This document shows positions 48,905 to 59,495 of a stretch of 64,000 bases of DNA, piece by piece; the first letter of the stretch is position 1; each line of letters begins with the position of its first letter. The position numbers and the translations under genes are program-made. Under the pieces are notes generated by a model. That model ran no database searches. It had not been told where the DNA came from and saw only the letters and a list, made by a program, of their open reading frames with translations. This DNA is from Muribaculaceae bacterium. GTDB lineage: Bacteria > Bacteroidota > Bacteroidia > Bacteroidales > Muribaculaceae. The stretch is from contig JAIDTL010000129.1 in the NCBI GenBank assembly GCA_029060725.1, forward strand, positions 1-64,000. Reading direction: 5' to 3'.

Positions 48905-51516
48905 GTTCCGGAAAGTTTTCCTGTTGCTTTATGTGTCGGCGTCTGAGCTCTACGGTTGATTTCCTGTGATGTGCCTGACACTTTGTCGGTCACGAATGTA
49001 GTGATATCTTCAAGGTTTGCTCCACCCTTAGAATCTTGAAGTTTCTTAAGGAGCCAGTAGGTGAACATACCGTGGTCCTTCTCTTCGTAAGGGAATGCTG
49101 TCTGCTGAGCTGATGCGGCGGAAAGCACGAATACGTTGCCGGCCGGCTCTACATCCTTATGCTTTAGAGCAACGCCTCTGGCAGCCACTACAGGAGTGTC
49201 TTTCTGTCCTGATTCACGAGAGGAACCTGAGAAACAAGCATCCATAAACGCATATACTGAAGCATTTGGAAGCTTGCCGAGACCGTCATACACTTCCTGA
49301 AGCTTGATCATGGTCCTTGAGTGCTGAGGCTGAGCATCGACAGGCATCAGGTAGGCCTCTTTAGTGTTGTCGTCGGGAAGACCATGGCCTGAATAATACA
49401 GGATTACGTCTATATCTTCCGGTCGGTTGGTGATTCTACCCTTAAGATTTTCAAATTCGCTCCAGAAGTCGCCAAATGTCGCGTCTGTCAGGAATATGAT
49501 CTGCGACTTTGGTATGCCAAGAGTCTTTTCGCAATATTCGCTGAAAGTCTGTCCATCATGAAGAGCAGATGCTACATTTGCCACATTCTTATAGTTTTCA
49601 TTGGCTACGATGAAAGCGAAAGTATTGTTGTTTTTCTTTCCAGTCTCAGGAATATCCTTGTCTACGTCGGAAGTCTTGGCAATGATTTTAGCATTGCCGG
49701 GTTTGCTTGATGTGGTCTGTGTCGATGCGGTCTGCTTAAGATAGTTGTCAAGATTGATCTTGACGTCAGGAGTCTGATATGTGGATGCCTTGCTTGAGTC
49801 GTAGGAATAAGATTTGCCGTTGGCTGTCTTGAAAGTGATTGAAGCGATGGCAAGCTTATCATTGTCGATCATATAGCGGGGAGCACGAATTTCAACGTTA
49901 TTGTTGGTCCATGCGCTTTTGAACATCTCAGCTTCCTTATTTTTTAGAGGCACCTTAATTGTAGCGTCACCGTATGGAGTAGTGATAAGGTAGGTCTCAT
50001 TAGTGGCGTCGTAGGGTTGAAGCTCAAGGTCGCGAGGCACAAAAGAGAACGCGTATTTGTCAAGATATTCTTTTTCAGCTTGAGCCTTGAGCTTTTGATA
50101 CTCAGATTGCAAGCCACCTTCAGTCACACGTTTCTGATAGTCGTCGATCTTTTCAAATTCACCTTTCTTAGCCCAGTCGCCAAGCTTCCCTTCGATGAAA
50201 TTTTTCGCAAATTCCTGATAGGAAGGAGCTGCAATGGCTGAAGTGGTGCCTTGTCCACCGCCACTGACAGCCAAAGGACCATTCATGACTTCCGGCACTT
50301 CACCCATAGCGAGAGGTTTCTCACCGAGAGCACCTAAACGAATGTTGATGTCATCGAATTTATCTTTATTGTCAAGATATCCGTATGTGATGCCAAGTGC
50401 GCGTAGATATTGCTTGTCGTTAGGTTTTGTGGCAATAATCTGCTCAAGATACTGAGCGGCAGACTCGAAATAAGCGCGGCTCTGACGGCGGTTTTTCTTC
50501 GCAGTCTTCTCATCTTCCTCCATGATCGACTTATTGTAGAAGTCTGCACCGAGGTTGTAGTAGCAAGTCGCGATGCGCTGTGTATTTTCGAGGCTATTCG
50601 GGTGGAGCTCAGCGATCTGATTGTAGATGTCGAGAGCTTTTTTATAGTCGTGGGTTGACTCATACACCTGAGCTTGAACATTTAGGAGCTGCTCATCGCC
50701 TGGCTTCATAAGGAGTGCGCGGTCGAGGAGCGGCTGGATGCGGTCGGCATATCCACCATCGATACAGCACTGGATGCCCATAGCTACGAGCTGATAATCG
50801 TCCGGATAAAGAATAGCTGCATTGCTCAGTGTATTGATACCCTTAAGATAGTCTTTGGTATTGATACAGGCCTGGCCCATGAACGTGCTGACCTGATGGC
50901 GCATCTTCTCTTCTCCGGTGGCAAGATAAATGTCGAAATAATCTTTAGCAAGTTCGAAGTTGCCTGCATTGTAAGTGTCAGATGCGGCTACGTAGACGAG
51001 AGTAGGGTAGACGCGAGGATCACGCTTGAAGTCTCCGTCGGAGAAGATTGGCAGACGCTGAGAGTCTATGTAAGCTCTTGCAAAGTTGGCGAGTTGTCTC
51101 TGATCGCCTGAATTAGAATAGTAAAATGCTCCTTTGAAAAGCATTCCGTTGATATCAAGGAGAACATTCTTGATTTGCATCTTTTGCTCCTCTGTCTCGG
51201 CAAGTTCGAGAGCTTTTGTGGCAGTAAGATACATGTTCATGACGCGAGGATAAAAAGTAGATTCATCCTCTCCATCATATTGAAGTTCCTTGAGAATCTT
51301 ATACTCATCAGTCATTGCATTCATAGCAATCTCTGCGGGCGAAAGCAGCTCGCCGTCTTCAGAAGTGGCAGTTTGGTTTTCTTCAGTTGGCATCTGATTT
51401 ACTGATTCAGATTGCTCTTCCGGAGCTTCCGGTGATTGACCAGAAGCATAAATAAATCCTGCAGCTATCAATGCAGCAAAGGTGAAGATTGTCTTTAGTC
51501 TATGTTGCTTATTCAT
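48877..51516 (-). CDS. exported caspase-like (C14) protease with TPR repeats
   Basis: VILYYSGHGLPDD (His) and SVYAFMDACFSGSSRESG (Cys); TPR-like N-terminal half; signal peptide. Confidence 0.85.
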   Translation of the reverse strand: MNKQHRLKTIFTFAALIAAGFIYASGQSPEAPEEQSESVNQMPTEENQTATSEDGELLSPAEIAMNAMTDEYKILKELQYDGEDESTFYPRVMNMYLTATKALELAETEEQKMQIKNVLLDINGMLFKGAFYYSNSGDQRQLANFARAYIDSQRLPIFSDGDFKRDPRVYPTLVYVAASDTYNAGNFELAKDYFDIYLATGEEKMRHQVSTFMGQACINTKDYLKGINTLSNAAILYPDDYQLVAMGIQCCIDGGYADRIQPLLDRALLMKPGDEQLLNVQAQVYESTHDYKKALDIYNQIAELHPNSLENTQRIATCYYNLGADFYNKSIMEEDEKTAKKNRRQSRAYFESAAQYLEQIIATKPNDKQYLRALGITYGYLDNKDKFDDINIRLGALGEKPLAMGEVPEVMNGPLAVSGGGQGTTSAIAAPSYQEFAKNFIEGKLGDWAKKGEFEKIDDYQKRVTEGGLQSEYQKLKAQAEKEYLDKYAFSFVPRDLELQPYDATNETYLITTPYGDATIKVPLKNKEAEMFKSAWTNNNVEIRAPRYMIDNDKLAIASITFKTANGKSYSYDSSKASTYQTPDVKINLDNYLKQTASTQTTSSKPGNAKIIAKTSDVDKDIPETGKKNNNTFAFIVANENYKNVANVASALHDGQTFSEYCEKTLGIPKSQIIFLTDATFGDFWSEFENLKGRITNRPEDIDVILYYSGHGLPDDNTKEAYLMPVDAQPQHSRTMIKLQEVYDGLGKLPNASVYAFMDACFSGSSRESGQKDTPVVAARGVALKHKDVEPAGNVFVLSAASAQQTAFPYEEKDHGMFTYWLLKKLQDSKGGANLEDITTFVTDKVSGTSQEINRRAQTPTHKATGKLSGTWKSKKLRP

Positions 51517-51616
51517 TTTTAAGTGATTTTTTTTATTAGGTTATAGAGTCGAGAGTTAGTAAAATGGTTTCCAGATCGGGTATCAAGCCGATCTGGAATA
51601 TATTAGGGATGTATGC

Positions 51617-53701
51617 TTAGAAAGCGTCGACGAATGTAAATTCGATATTGATGCGGCGGAACTCGCTGCCAGTGCCTTCGCTAACACCGATATTATAGGT
51701 GTAGTTAGTGTCCATGTCTTTTAGACCTTGAACATTGTTGTCAAGAAACTCTTTCACGCCGTAAGCACGGAGGAATGCAAGCTGTTCGTTAGATTTGATG
51801 CCTTCTTTCTGAGTGACAGTGATAGCACTCATTTTGTTGTCTTGATAAATAGGCTCGTTTTCGATATCTCCGTAAGCACCGTCGTAGGCGATAGTGTTGC
51901 GGATTGGGCTTGCATCGGCAGTTCCGGAGATTTTCACGTTAAGGCGTTTGCCAGACTTGACATAGTTAGCGAAGTCTCCCTCGAAAGCATTCTTCACAAT
52001 ATTCAGCATAGAAGAAGCAGCACCGGATTGCTCAGCGCGATACTTGCCAGGAGCAAAGTCTTCCTGAGCAGAGAACTCAGGATCCACCTGATACTGGAAG
52101 TTGACATTGTAGTTGAGGATTTTGTTGCCATTGGCATCATAATCGGGTATCACTTCCGAGTTAACAGCAATCTGAGTGTGGTCGGAGATGATATTGTCTT
52201 TCTTAGCCTCCTGCATCACTTGCTCTTTAAGCTCCTCAAGTTTGATTTCTTCCATCATCTGTTGCTGCACGAGTTCAATCGAAACGATGTTGTCGTTGTT
52301 CATGAAGTCCATGGGCTTGCGGTTGACGTTGTCGTAGATATATTCAGCGCCGGTCTTCTTATTGGTGAACTTGGCGTAGATAAGTTCGAATGAGTCGTCG
52401 CCGAGAAGACCATACTGCTGCTCGCTGATGGAAAGGTCGTCGGCAGAATTGATACCACCGAGGTCTTCACGCGGCATGGGGAGGAAGATGGTCGGCATAT
52501 TGTCGAAGTTCACGGCAAGAACCTCATTCTCTGCGTCATACTGGCCGAGGCTAACGGTCGACATCGCAGTCATATTTCCTGCAAGGCGAGTTGATATTTC
52601 ATCTTCAAAGAGTCGACGCTGTTTAGCCCTTGTCTCGTCGTTGACACGGAGTTGATACTCTTCCATGGTTTCGTTAGGCATTTTCTTCAACCATTCGCTC
52701 ATCTTCATGTCAACTTCGTCGCTCACAAGCTTAGCGTAGTAAGGTTCAAGTTGAAGGCGGCGAGCGCGAATACCGGAATTGGTAGCGGCTGCCAGCACCG
52801 GGTTGTCGTTGGCATCAACTATGAAGAGAACGTCGCTTACAGTCGCGTCAGGCACTTCCATTATGATTCTGTCTTCCGGCTTCAGAAGGTTGACCACAGT
52901 CACCTTATCATTGTCGGCTGCAATGGCAAGATATTTACCGTCGAAGTTGAAGTCGCAGGCATATCCGTTGTCAAGGTCTTCAACCATAAGCTTCACATTG
53001 AATGTCCTTGTGTCATAGATCTCCACCATACCGTCGGCTGTCAAGACAGCCATGTCTTCGCTTGACTTTGAAAAGACCACGTCGGTCACTTCTTCGCCGG
53101 GATTGATGGTGCGGCGCATAGTCTTGTCTTGGAAGTTCATCACTTCCACCTTGTCTCCACCTGCGGCTGCCAAGAAATATGCGTTGGGGCTGAAGACGAG
53201 CATATCAGGATTGCAAGAGAATGCCGGAGCCTCACCAATTGGCTTGAACTTTTTAGTCTCGAAAAGGTAGGTGCCTTTATCAGTGGCTACGGCGAGCTGA
53301 CGAGCATCGGGAGTGAAGGCAGCAGCAAACGGAATTCCATAGTGCTTAGCATCAAAGCTCATAAGCTTCGAAGCTTCTCCGTCGGTCGTAATAGTCTCAA
53401 GATAGAACTTTCCCTTTTTGTCTTTTTTCACGAGGGCGACATTGATACCAGTGGGGTTAAGAGCCATCCGGCTGATGCTGTCTTTGCTGGAAATCAATTC
53501 GAGTCCAAGGGTGTTTTGTATTCCCTTCGGAGTTGCAGCCATGATTGCAGAATACAGTGATTCAATTTGTTTCAGCGGTTTGGCTGATTTAAAGTTGTAG
53601 TCTTTTTTCACTACAGTTTCTTCTGCTTGATCCTGAGCGTAAGCTGCCGCCGGACTGAGCAATGCGCATATTAGCGCGGGCATTAAGAAAATCTTTTTCA
53701 T
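51617..53701 (-). CDS. exported beta-propeller protein with OmpA-like C-terminus
   Basis: WD-like repeats (VFSPNAYFLAAAGGDKVEVMNF); C-terminal NEQLAFLRAYGVKEFLDNN...FRRINIEFTFVDAF OmpA-like; start moved from 53785. Confidence 0.6.
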   Translation of the reverse strand: MKKIFLMPALICALLSPAAAYAQDQAEETVVKKDYNFKSAKPLKQIESLYSAIMAATPKGIQNTLGLELISSKDSISRMALNPTGINVALVKKDKKGKFYLETITTDGEASKLMSFDAKHYGIPFAAAFTPDARQLAVATDKGTYLFETKKFKPIGEAPAFSCNPDMLVFSPNAYFLAAAGGDKVEVMNFQDKTMRRTINPGEEVTDVVFSKSSEDMAVLTADGMVEIYDTRTFNVKLMVEDLDNGYACDFNFDGKYLAIAADNDKVTVVNLLKPEDRIIMEVPDATVSDVLFIVDANDNPVLAAATNSGIRARRLQLEPYYAKLVSDEVDMKMSEWLKKMPNETMEEYQLRVNDETRAKQRRLFEDEISTRLAGNMTAMSTVSLGQYDAENEVLAVNFDNMPTIFLPMPREDLGGINSADDLSISEQQYGLLGDDSFELIYAKFTNKKTGAEYIYDNVNRKPMDFMNNDNIVSIELVQQQMMEEIKLEELKEQVMQEAKKDNIISDHTQIAVNSEVIPDYDANGNKILNYNVNFQYQVDPEFSAQEDFAPGKYRAEQSGAASSMLNIVKNAFEGDFANYVKSGKRLNVKISGTADASPIRNTIAYDGAYGDIENEPIYQDNKMSAITVTQKEGIKSNEQLAFLRAYGVKEFLDNNVQGLKDMDTNYTYNIGVSEGTGSEFRRINIEFTFVDAF

Positions 53702-53894
53702 AACAAGTGGTACGACAAGTCTTGAATTTGCTTTATGAAACAATTCTTTTGGCGCAAAGTTACAAAAAAAATGAGGAATATGCAATTTTTATGAGGTGTT
53801 TTTGACAATTTTTTGTATAAATGTGCTAAAAAAGAGAGAAGCCATCATGTCAGAGACATCATGGCTTCAATTAGTTGGTTTTTTGTGTGATGAG

Positions 53895-55919
53895 TCAGCG
53901 TTTTAAAATAAGGGCACTTCTCGGACCGATCGTCACATTGCCACTCATTTCTCCTAATCCTGCTTGGGGATCGATTTTGCCGTCTTTGACTACTGCATTC
54001 CAGACACCACCGGGTAGCTTCACGGTCCTTGACTCGTCGCTGCCGTTGAATATTACTTTGATGTCTTTCCATGTGTCTCCGTTAGCATTATCCTTAAGGG
54101 TATAAGAGATTAGATTAGGTGTCTTTTCAGAATCTATTTTATCGAATACCAAATGCTTGGCAATCTGATCGGCGGAAGTCATTCTAAAAGCAGGATGCTC
54201 CTTGCGAAGCGCAATGAGGCCTTTGTAGTAGTCCATCTGGTCGCGGTTGGCAGCTTTGAGACTCCAGTCAATTGCATTTATGGAGTCAGGACTCTTGTAG
54301 GAATTGTGCACACCTTTCTTATCGCGGAAAATTTCTTCTCCAGCAAACATAAACGGAGTGCCCTGCGATGTGAATACAATAGTCTGAGCCAACTTAGCGG
54401 CAGCCATACGCTCTTCGTCGGTGGCATCAGGCATCGACTTACGCAGTTTGTCGGTCAGAGTAAGGTCGTCGTGGCAACTGACGTAGTTGACGATCATTTC
54501 CGGAGATGTAGCGTAAGGAAATTTAGAATTATTGCCTTTTTTGTAATTCACCTGAGGATGCGCTGTGGCAGCTACTATACCAATCTTAACGGTTTCTTCA
54601 TTACCCGGTTTGCCGGTGGCAAACCCACGGTCTTCAGCATTAGAATAATGACCCTTCACAGCATCGCGGATATCGTCGGAAAACACAGCTACATTCGACA
54701 TTTGCGCTACGTTTTCTTTCAGTGCTCTCTGATCAGCAGGAAGGGGAGAGTCGCCTGCTGTCCAGCCTTCGCCGTAGACGAAAATCGAAGGATTTATCTT
54801 CTTCAGCTCCGCAGCCACCTGATTCATCGTCTCAGTGTCATGAATAGCCATAAGGTCGAATCTGAAACCATCGATATGATACTCTTTTGCCCAGTATTTC
54901 ACAGAATTTATAATATAATCGCGCATCTGTTGCAAGTCAGATGCAGTCTCGTTGCCGCATCCTGACGCGTCGGAGTATTTTCCATCGTCCCAGTGCCTGT
55001 GATAGTATCCCGGAGCGGTCAGCTCAAAATTTGATCCATCGTTCTCAGCAGTATGATTGTATACCACATCCATAATGACTCCAATGCCGGCATCATGAAG
55101 CGCCTTGACCATCTCTTTCATTTCCTTGACTCTTGTGCTTGGGTCAGACGGATTGGTGGAATAGCTTCCTTCGGGAGCATTGTAGTTTTGCGGATCATAT
55201 CCCCAGTTGTAAGTATTGTCCTGTAGATTTGTTTCGTCGACAGAATTATAGTCGTAGCTGGGAAGAATATGGACGTGGGTCACACCAAGCTCCTTAAGAT
55301 GGTCAATGCCGGTCTTCTCGCCCTCCGGCGAAGTGGTGCCCTTTTCTGTTAAAGCCAAAAACTTTCCTTTATTGGCAATCCCGGATGTAGGAGACATAGA
55401 GAAGTCTCTATGGTGCATTTCATAGACGATCACATCAGTGAAATTATCCACTTTCGGACCCTTGTCTTCATTCCAACCTTCAGGGTTAGTCTTTGCGAAA
55501 TCGATAATTGCAGCTCTCTTTCCATTTGCACCCACCGCTTTTGCCCAAACGCCGGGAGTCTCAGAAAGCCACTTTCCATCTTGTTTGACCTTAAAAGTAT
55601 AGAACTTTCCGTATAACTGCCCGTCAACGCTTGCAGTCCAAGTGCCATTTTCTGCATGGAATGTCATAGGAATGCTTTCATACGGGGCTCCATTAAGGCC
55701 TGAAGAGTAGAGGCATAGCACTACCTCCTCAGCTTTCGGGCTCCAAAGGCGGAAATGAGTGCCTTTTGCATCAATGCTGAGCTCAAGGTCTTCTCCATTG
55801 TAGGTAGGATAATCAGCAAACTTCTGGTCGTATGCACTCCTTGCAGAAGCAGTCTGGCATATTCCTCCGATCCCGCTCACTAAAAGAGCGGCAGAAAGTA
55901 TTGTCATTGTCTTATTCAT
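53895..55919 (-). CDS. pulA: type I pullulanase (GH13)
   Basis: YNWGYDPQNYNAPEGSYSTNP, MDVVYNHTAENDGSNFE, DGFRFDLMAIHD. Confidence 0.92.
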   Translation of the reverse strand: MNKTMTILSAALLVSGIGGICQTASARSAYDQKFADYPTYNGEDLELSIDAKGTHFRLWSPKAEEVVLCLYSSGLNGAPYESIPMTFHAENGTWTASVDGQLYGKFYTFKVKQDGKWLSETPGVWAKAVGANGKRAAIIDFAKTNPEGWNEDKGPKVDNFTDVIVYEMHHRDFSMSPTSGIANKGKFLALTEKGTTSPEGEKTGIDHLKELGVTHVHILPSYDYNSVDETNLQDNTYNWGYDPQNYNAPEGSYSTNPSDPSTRVKEMKEMVKALHDAGIGVIMDVVYNHTAENDGSNFELTAPGYYHRHWDDGKYSDASGCGNETASDLQQMRDYIINSVKYWAKEYHIDGFRFDLMAIHDTETMNQVAAELKKINPSIFVYGEGWTAGDSPLPADQRALKENVAQMSNVAVFSDDIRDAVKGHYSNAEDRGFATGKPGNEETVKIGIVAATAHPQVNYKKGNNSKFPYATSPEMIVNYVSCHDDLTLTDKLRKSMPDATDEERMAAAKLAQTIVFTSQGTPFMFAGEEIFRDKKGVHNSYKSPDSINAIDWSLKAANRDQMDYYKGLIALRKEHPAFRMTSADQIAKHLVFDKIDSEKTPNLISYTLKDNANGDTWKDIKVIFNGSDESRTVKLPGGVWNAVVKDGKIDPQAGLGEMSGNVTIGPRSALILKR

Positions 55920-55948
55920 CGTTCAATTATTATGTGAAAATTTATATT

Positions 55949-56004
55949 GCGTGATGCGTATTGCGTGGTGCGTGGTGCGTGATGCGTATTGCGTGGTGCG
56001 TGAT
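55949..56004. repeat. 28-bp tandem repeat, 2 units
   Basis: gcgtgatgcgtattgcgtggtgcgtg at 55949 and 55977. Confidence 0.85.
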
Positions 56005-56023
56005 TTTAGCATTTGGAAGTCTT

Positions 56024-57016
56024 CTATCCATTTCCTTTACGATATTTATCGGAGTTCCCGGCCTCCACTTCCTCTAAAATATTAAGATAAGAGGCATATC
56101 GTGATTGCGAAATGCGATTCTCTTCCAAAGCTTCCTTCACAGCGCATCCGGGTTCATTAATATGGCGGCAGTCGCCATATTTGCAGCCATTTGCAGCCTT
56201 GAATATCTCCGGAAAGAAATGTCCTACGTCTTCAGTAGTGAAGTCGATTGTCCCGAAACTCCTTACGCCTGGGATGTCGATGATTTCTCCTCCGTAAGGA
56301 AGGTCGATCATCTCAGAAAAGGTAGTAGTATGTGTCCCCGTGTGATATAGTCCGGAAATCTCCCCGGTGCGAAGATTCAGTCCGGGTATCAAGGCGTTGA
56401 TGAGCGAAGACTTGCCCACACCGCTGTTGCCGGCAAGAAGAGAGATTTTATCAGTAGTCTCTTTTATCAAGGTCTCGAGTCCGAATCCTGTGGCAGCCGA
56501 TACAATAATTGTAGGATATCCAAGAGAATCGTAGAGGTATTTCATAGCCTCTCCAAGTTCTTTGTCGTCATCGTCCCAAAGATCGCATTTATTTAGAATC
56601 AGACCTGCAGGAATGCGATATGCTTCAGCCGTAGCCAAAAATCTATCTATAAATGTCAGAGGGACTTCAGGCTCGCGCAGAGTCACTACAAGAAGAGCTT
56701 TGTCGATATTGGCGGCTAAAATATGCGATTCCTTAGAGAGATTGGAAGCTTTTCGGATGATATAATTTTGTCTGGGCAAAATCTCAGTGATATACCAAAC
56801 GTCGTCGGTAGCACGGACTGCTTTGATATGATCGCCGACAGCGACAGGATTAGTGGTGCGGATTCCTTTAATTCGAAAATTGCCTTTCACTCTGCAACTC
56901 ACAATGGATCCGTCGTTTAGGCGCACATCGTATGCGCTTCCGGTGTTTTTCACCACAAGCCCTTGTCGAGACTCTGCAGTCAGAGTCACAGTTTGTCTTT
57001 TCTCTTTCTTTGCCAT
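56024..57016 (-). CDS. rsgA: ribosome small subunit-dependent GTPase A
   Basis: Circularly permuted GTPase: LLVVTLREPEVPLTFIDRFL, NKCDLWDD, LAGNSGVGKSSLINAL, DIPGVRSFG. Confidence 0.95.
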   Translation of the reverse strand: MAKKEKRQTVTLTAESRQGLVVKNTGSAYDVRLNDGSIVSCRVKGNFRIKGIRTTNPVAVGDHIKAVRATDDVWYITEILPRQNYIIRKASNLSKESHILAANIDKALLVVTLREPEVPLTFIDRFLATAEAYRIPAGLILNKCDLWDDDDKELGEAMKYLYDSLGYPTIIVSAATGFGLETLIKETTDKISLLAGNSGVGKSSLINALIPGLNLRTGEISGLYHTGTHTTTFSEMIDLPYGGEIIDIPGVRSFGTIDFTTEDVGHFFPEIFKAANGCKYGDCRHINEPGCAVKEALEENRISQSRYASYLNILEEVEAGNSDKYRKGNG

Positions 57017-57074
57017 ACATTATAATAACAAAGAATGGGGTTGTGGGGTTTTGGAGTTGAGGAGTCAGGGAAAT

Positions 57075-57110
57075 TAAAAATCGGACGGAAAATATTTTCC
57101 ATCCGATTTT
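57075..57110 (-). terminator. intrinsic terminator of rplS (potentially bidirectional)
   Basis: AAAAATCGGAcGGAAAATATTTTCCaTCCGATTTTT near-perfect hairpin with A/T tracts. Confidence 0.85.
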
Positions 57111-57133
57111 TATTTTCAAAAGTCTCTCAAGGA

Positions 57134-57496
57134 TTATTTGTCTTTCTTTACGAAGCGTTCCTTGATACGAGCCTTCTTGCCGGTGAGGTTGCGCAGATAG
57201 TAAAGTTTAGCACGACGTACCTTACCAAGCTTGTTGACAGTGATTGATTCGATGAAGGGTGACTCCATTGGGAAGATACGCTCTACGCCAACGCCGTCAG
57301 AAATCTTACGTACTGTGAAGCGCTTCTTGTCCTCATGGCCTGAAATGCGGATCACGACGCCACGATACTGCTGGATACGTTCTTTGTTACCCTCTTTGAT
57401 TCGGTATGCGACAGTCACAGTGTCGCCGGGGCCGAATGAATCGAAATTCTTTTTGGGAGTTGCAAAAGCTTCCTCCACTACTTTAATTAAATCCAT
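57134..57496 (-). CDS. rplS: 50S ribosomal protein L19
   Basis: [30 protein letters not shown]...[20 protein letters not shown]. Confidence 0.97.
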   Translation of the reverse strand: MDLIKVVEEAFATPKKNFDSFGPGDTVTVAYRIKEGNKERIQQYRGVVIRISGHEDKKRFTVRKISDGVGVERIFPMESPFIESITVNKLGKVRRAKLYYLRNLTGKKARIKERFVKKDK

Positions 57497-57691
57497 TGTG
57501 GTTTAAATATTTAAATTATATTTGCAACATAACAGGTATCCTTTTCGCAGATGCCACTCTCGCATCCTTCCTGCCAGCGATTGCAAATCCGGATGCAAAA
57601 TTACAAAAAATTTTCTTAACTGCCAAAAAAATACTAACTTTGCAGTATGAAATGCATTCAAGACCTCACTATAAATATCGGAGGAAACCTA

Positions 57692-58498
57692 ATGAGTTTC
57701 CATCGCCCGTGGATTATGGGCATACTTAATGTCACTTCCGACTCGTTTTATGCCGGTTGTCGAGTAGAAAGCGATGAAGAAGTAAGATTGCGTGTCCGTG
57801 CCATTCGGGATGAGGGTGCCGACTGCATAGACGTAGGTGCTTGCAGCTCTCGCCCCGGGTCGGAGCCCATTGGCATGGAGCTTGAGGAGGCACGCCTTTT
57901 GAATGCCATTTCCATTATTAGAGACGAGTGGCCTGAAGCAGTGGTTTCGGTAGATACTTATCGCGCTTCCGTAGCCCGCAGTTGCATAGAAGCCGGGGCT
58001 AATATCATCAATGATATTTCAGGCGGGATTCTTGACCCGGAAATGTTTGATACGGTAGCAGACCTTCAGGTGCCATACATTTTGACACACATGCGGGGTA
58101 ATACTGCCACAATGTCTTCTTTCACGCAGTATGAAGACGTCGTGGCAGAAGTGATCAAAGAGCTTGCATATCGCATTCGCGATCTTCGTGAGCGTGGTGT
58201 CTGCGACATTATCGTCGACCCTGGGTTCGGGTTTGCAAAAGACGTAGAGCAAAACTACAGTCTAATCGAATCACTTGATGAATTTTGCAAGCTTGGGCTT
58301 CCCGTTCTTGTAGGCATCTCCCGCAAATCTATGATCTGGCGTCCGTTGGGGATTACCCCGGCAGATGCTCTTCCGGGGACTATTGCCCTCAATTCCTTCG
58401 CTCTCCTGCATGGAGCTTCCATCATTCGTGTCCACGATGTGGCACAGGCTGTACAAGCACGCGACACTCTGCTCCCTCTGATACATTTTTACCACTGA
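57692..58498 (+). CDS. folP: dihydropteroate synthase
   Basis: IMGILNVTSDSFYAG, DVGACSSRPGSEPI; ATG 57692 preceded by GGAGG; track start 57647 abuts a -7 box. Confidence 0.93.
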   Translation: MSFHRPWIMGILNVTSDSFYAGCRVESDEEVRLRVRAIRDEGADCIDVGACSSRPGSEPIGMELEEARLLNAISIIRDEWPEAVVSVDTYRASVARSCIEAGANIINDISGGILDPEMFDTVADLQVPYILTHMRGNTATMSSFTQYEDVVAEVIKELAYRIRDLRERGVCDIIVDPGFGFAKDVEQNYSLIESLDEFCKLGLPVLVGISRKSMIWRPLGITPADALPGTIALNSFALLHGASIIRVHDVAQAVQARDTLLPLIHFYH

Positions 58499-58510
58499 AC
58501 ATTGAAAATT

Positions 58511-59278
58511 ATGATAAGCTTCGGAATAAAAGATCTCTTAGACATACTCATTGTAGCAGCTATTCTCTACTATATATATAAGGTGATGAAGAGTTCAGGC
58601 ACCATCAGCCTTTTCTATGGTGTGCTCCTTTTCATCATGATTTGGGTGGTGGCGGCTGAAATCTTTGATATGAAACTCACCGGCACGATTCTCGACAAAT
58701 TCATGAGTATAGGGCTTATCGTGCTTGTCATTCTTTTCCAAGATCAGATAAAGAGATTTTTGATCGATATCGGTTCGCATAGCCACATAGATCAGCTAAA
58801 ACGCGTGTTTCACCATAGCGCTAAGGATACGAAATCATATCATAATCTGATTATGGCAATTGTGTATGCCTGCCTCTCAATGTCTAAGTCAAAGACCGGG
58901 GCTCTGATATGCCTTCAGAGGAAAGTGCCTCTCGGCGACTATGAGAAGACGGGCGATATCATAGATGCAGACATCAACACCCGACTCATAGAAAATATAT
59001 TCTTTAAAAATTCACCGCTTCACGATGGAGCTATGATCATAGCGCATCGGCGTATAGCTGCTGTGGGGTGTATCCTCCCGGTAAGCCATGACATGCACCT
59101 TCCAAAGCATCTCGGACTTCGACACCGGGCGGCACTTGGCATGAGCCAGGCATCCGACGCTCTATGCGTAGTGGTCAGCGAAGAAACCGGCAACATATCT
59201 GTTGCCAAGGATGGCATTATGACCACCAATATCACAAGTTCCGACCTCGAAAAGCAACTTTCCAATATATTTGGCTAA
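58511..59278 (+). CDS. cdaA: diadenylate cyclase CdaA
   Basis: N-terminal TMs; DGAMIIAHRRIAAVGCILP, LGLRHRAALGMSQASDALCVVVSEETG. Confidence 0.93.
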   Translation: MISFGIKDLLDILIVAAILYYIYKVMKSSGTISLFYGVLLFIMIWVVAAEIFDMKLTGTILDKFMSIGLIVLVILFQDQIKRFLIDIGSHSHIDQLKRVFHHSAKDTKSYHNLIMAIVYACLSMSKSKTGALICLQRKVPLGDYEKTGDIIDADINTRLIENIFFKNSPLHDGAMIIAHRRIAAVGCILPVSHDMHLPKHLGLRHRAALGMSQASDALCVVVSEETGNISVAKDGIMTTNITSSDLEKQLSNIFG

Positions 59279-59342
59279 GACTCGTCTTAATCTTATTTAA
59301 TTAATAGGGTATTCAGTTCTATACGCCAAAATCATGTCTATA

Positions 59343-59437
59343 TCATAAAGCGCCTCTCCGAGGCTACAGGGCTTTTGTCATGGCTGCCCCAGACTGAAGT
59401 CCGGGGTTTTGGCATAATGGCAGCTCTCCGAGCTGCT
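59343..59437 (-). repeat. three-palindrome dispersed repeat, copy 4
   Basis: GCCTCTCCGAGGC + CCCCAGACTGAAGTCCGGGG + CAGCTCTCCGAGCTG. Confidence 0.85.
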
Positions 59438-59495
59438 AATTAAAATTCTTAAATCCAAATTCAAAAAATGAGATCTAAAAATCGGAACATACATA

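Noticed and set aside
51728-52393. 221-aa plus-strand ORF inside the beta-propeller/OmpA-like gene
   Set aside because: Antisense shadow ORF
54153-54965. 270-aa plus-strand ORF inside pulA
   Set aside because: Antisense to GH13 catalytic domain; no domain signature
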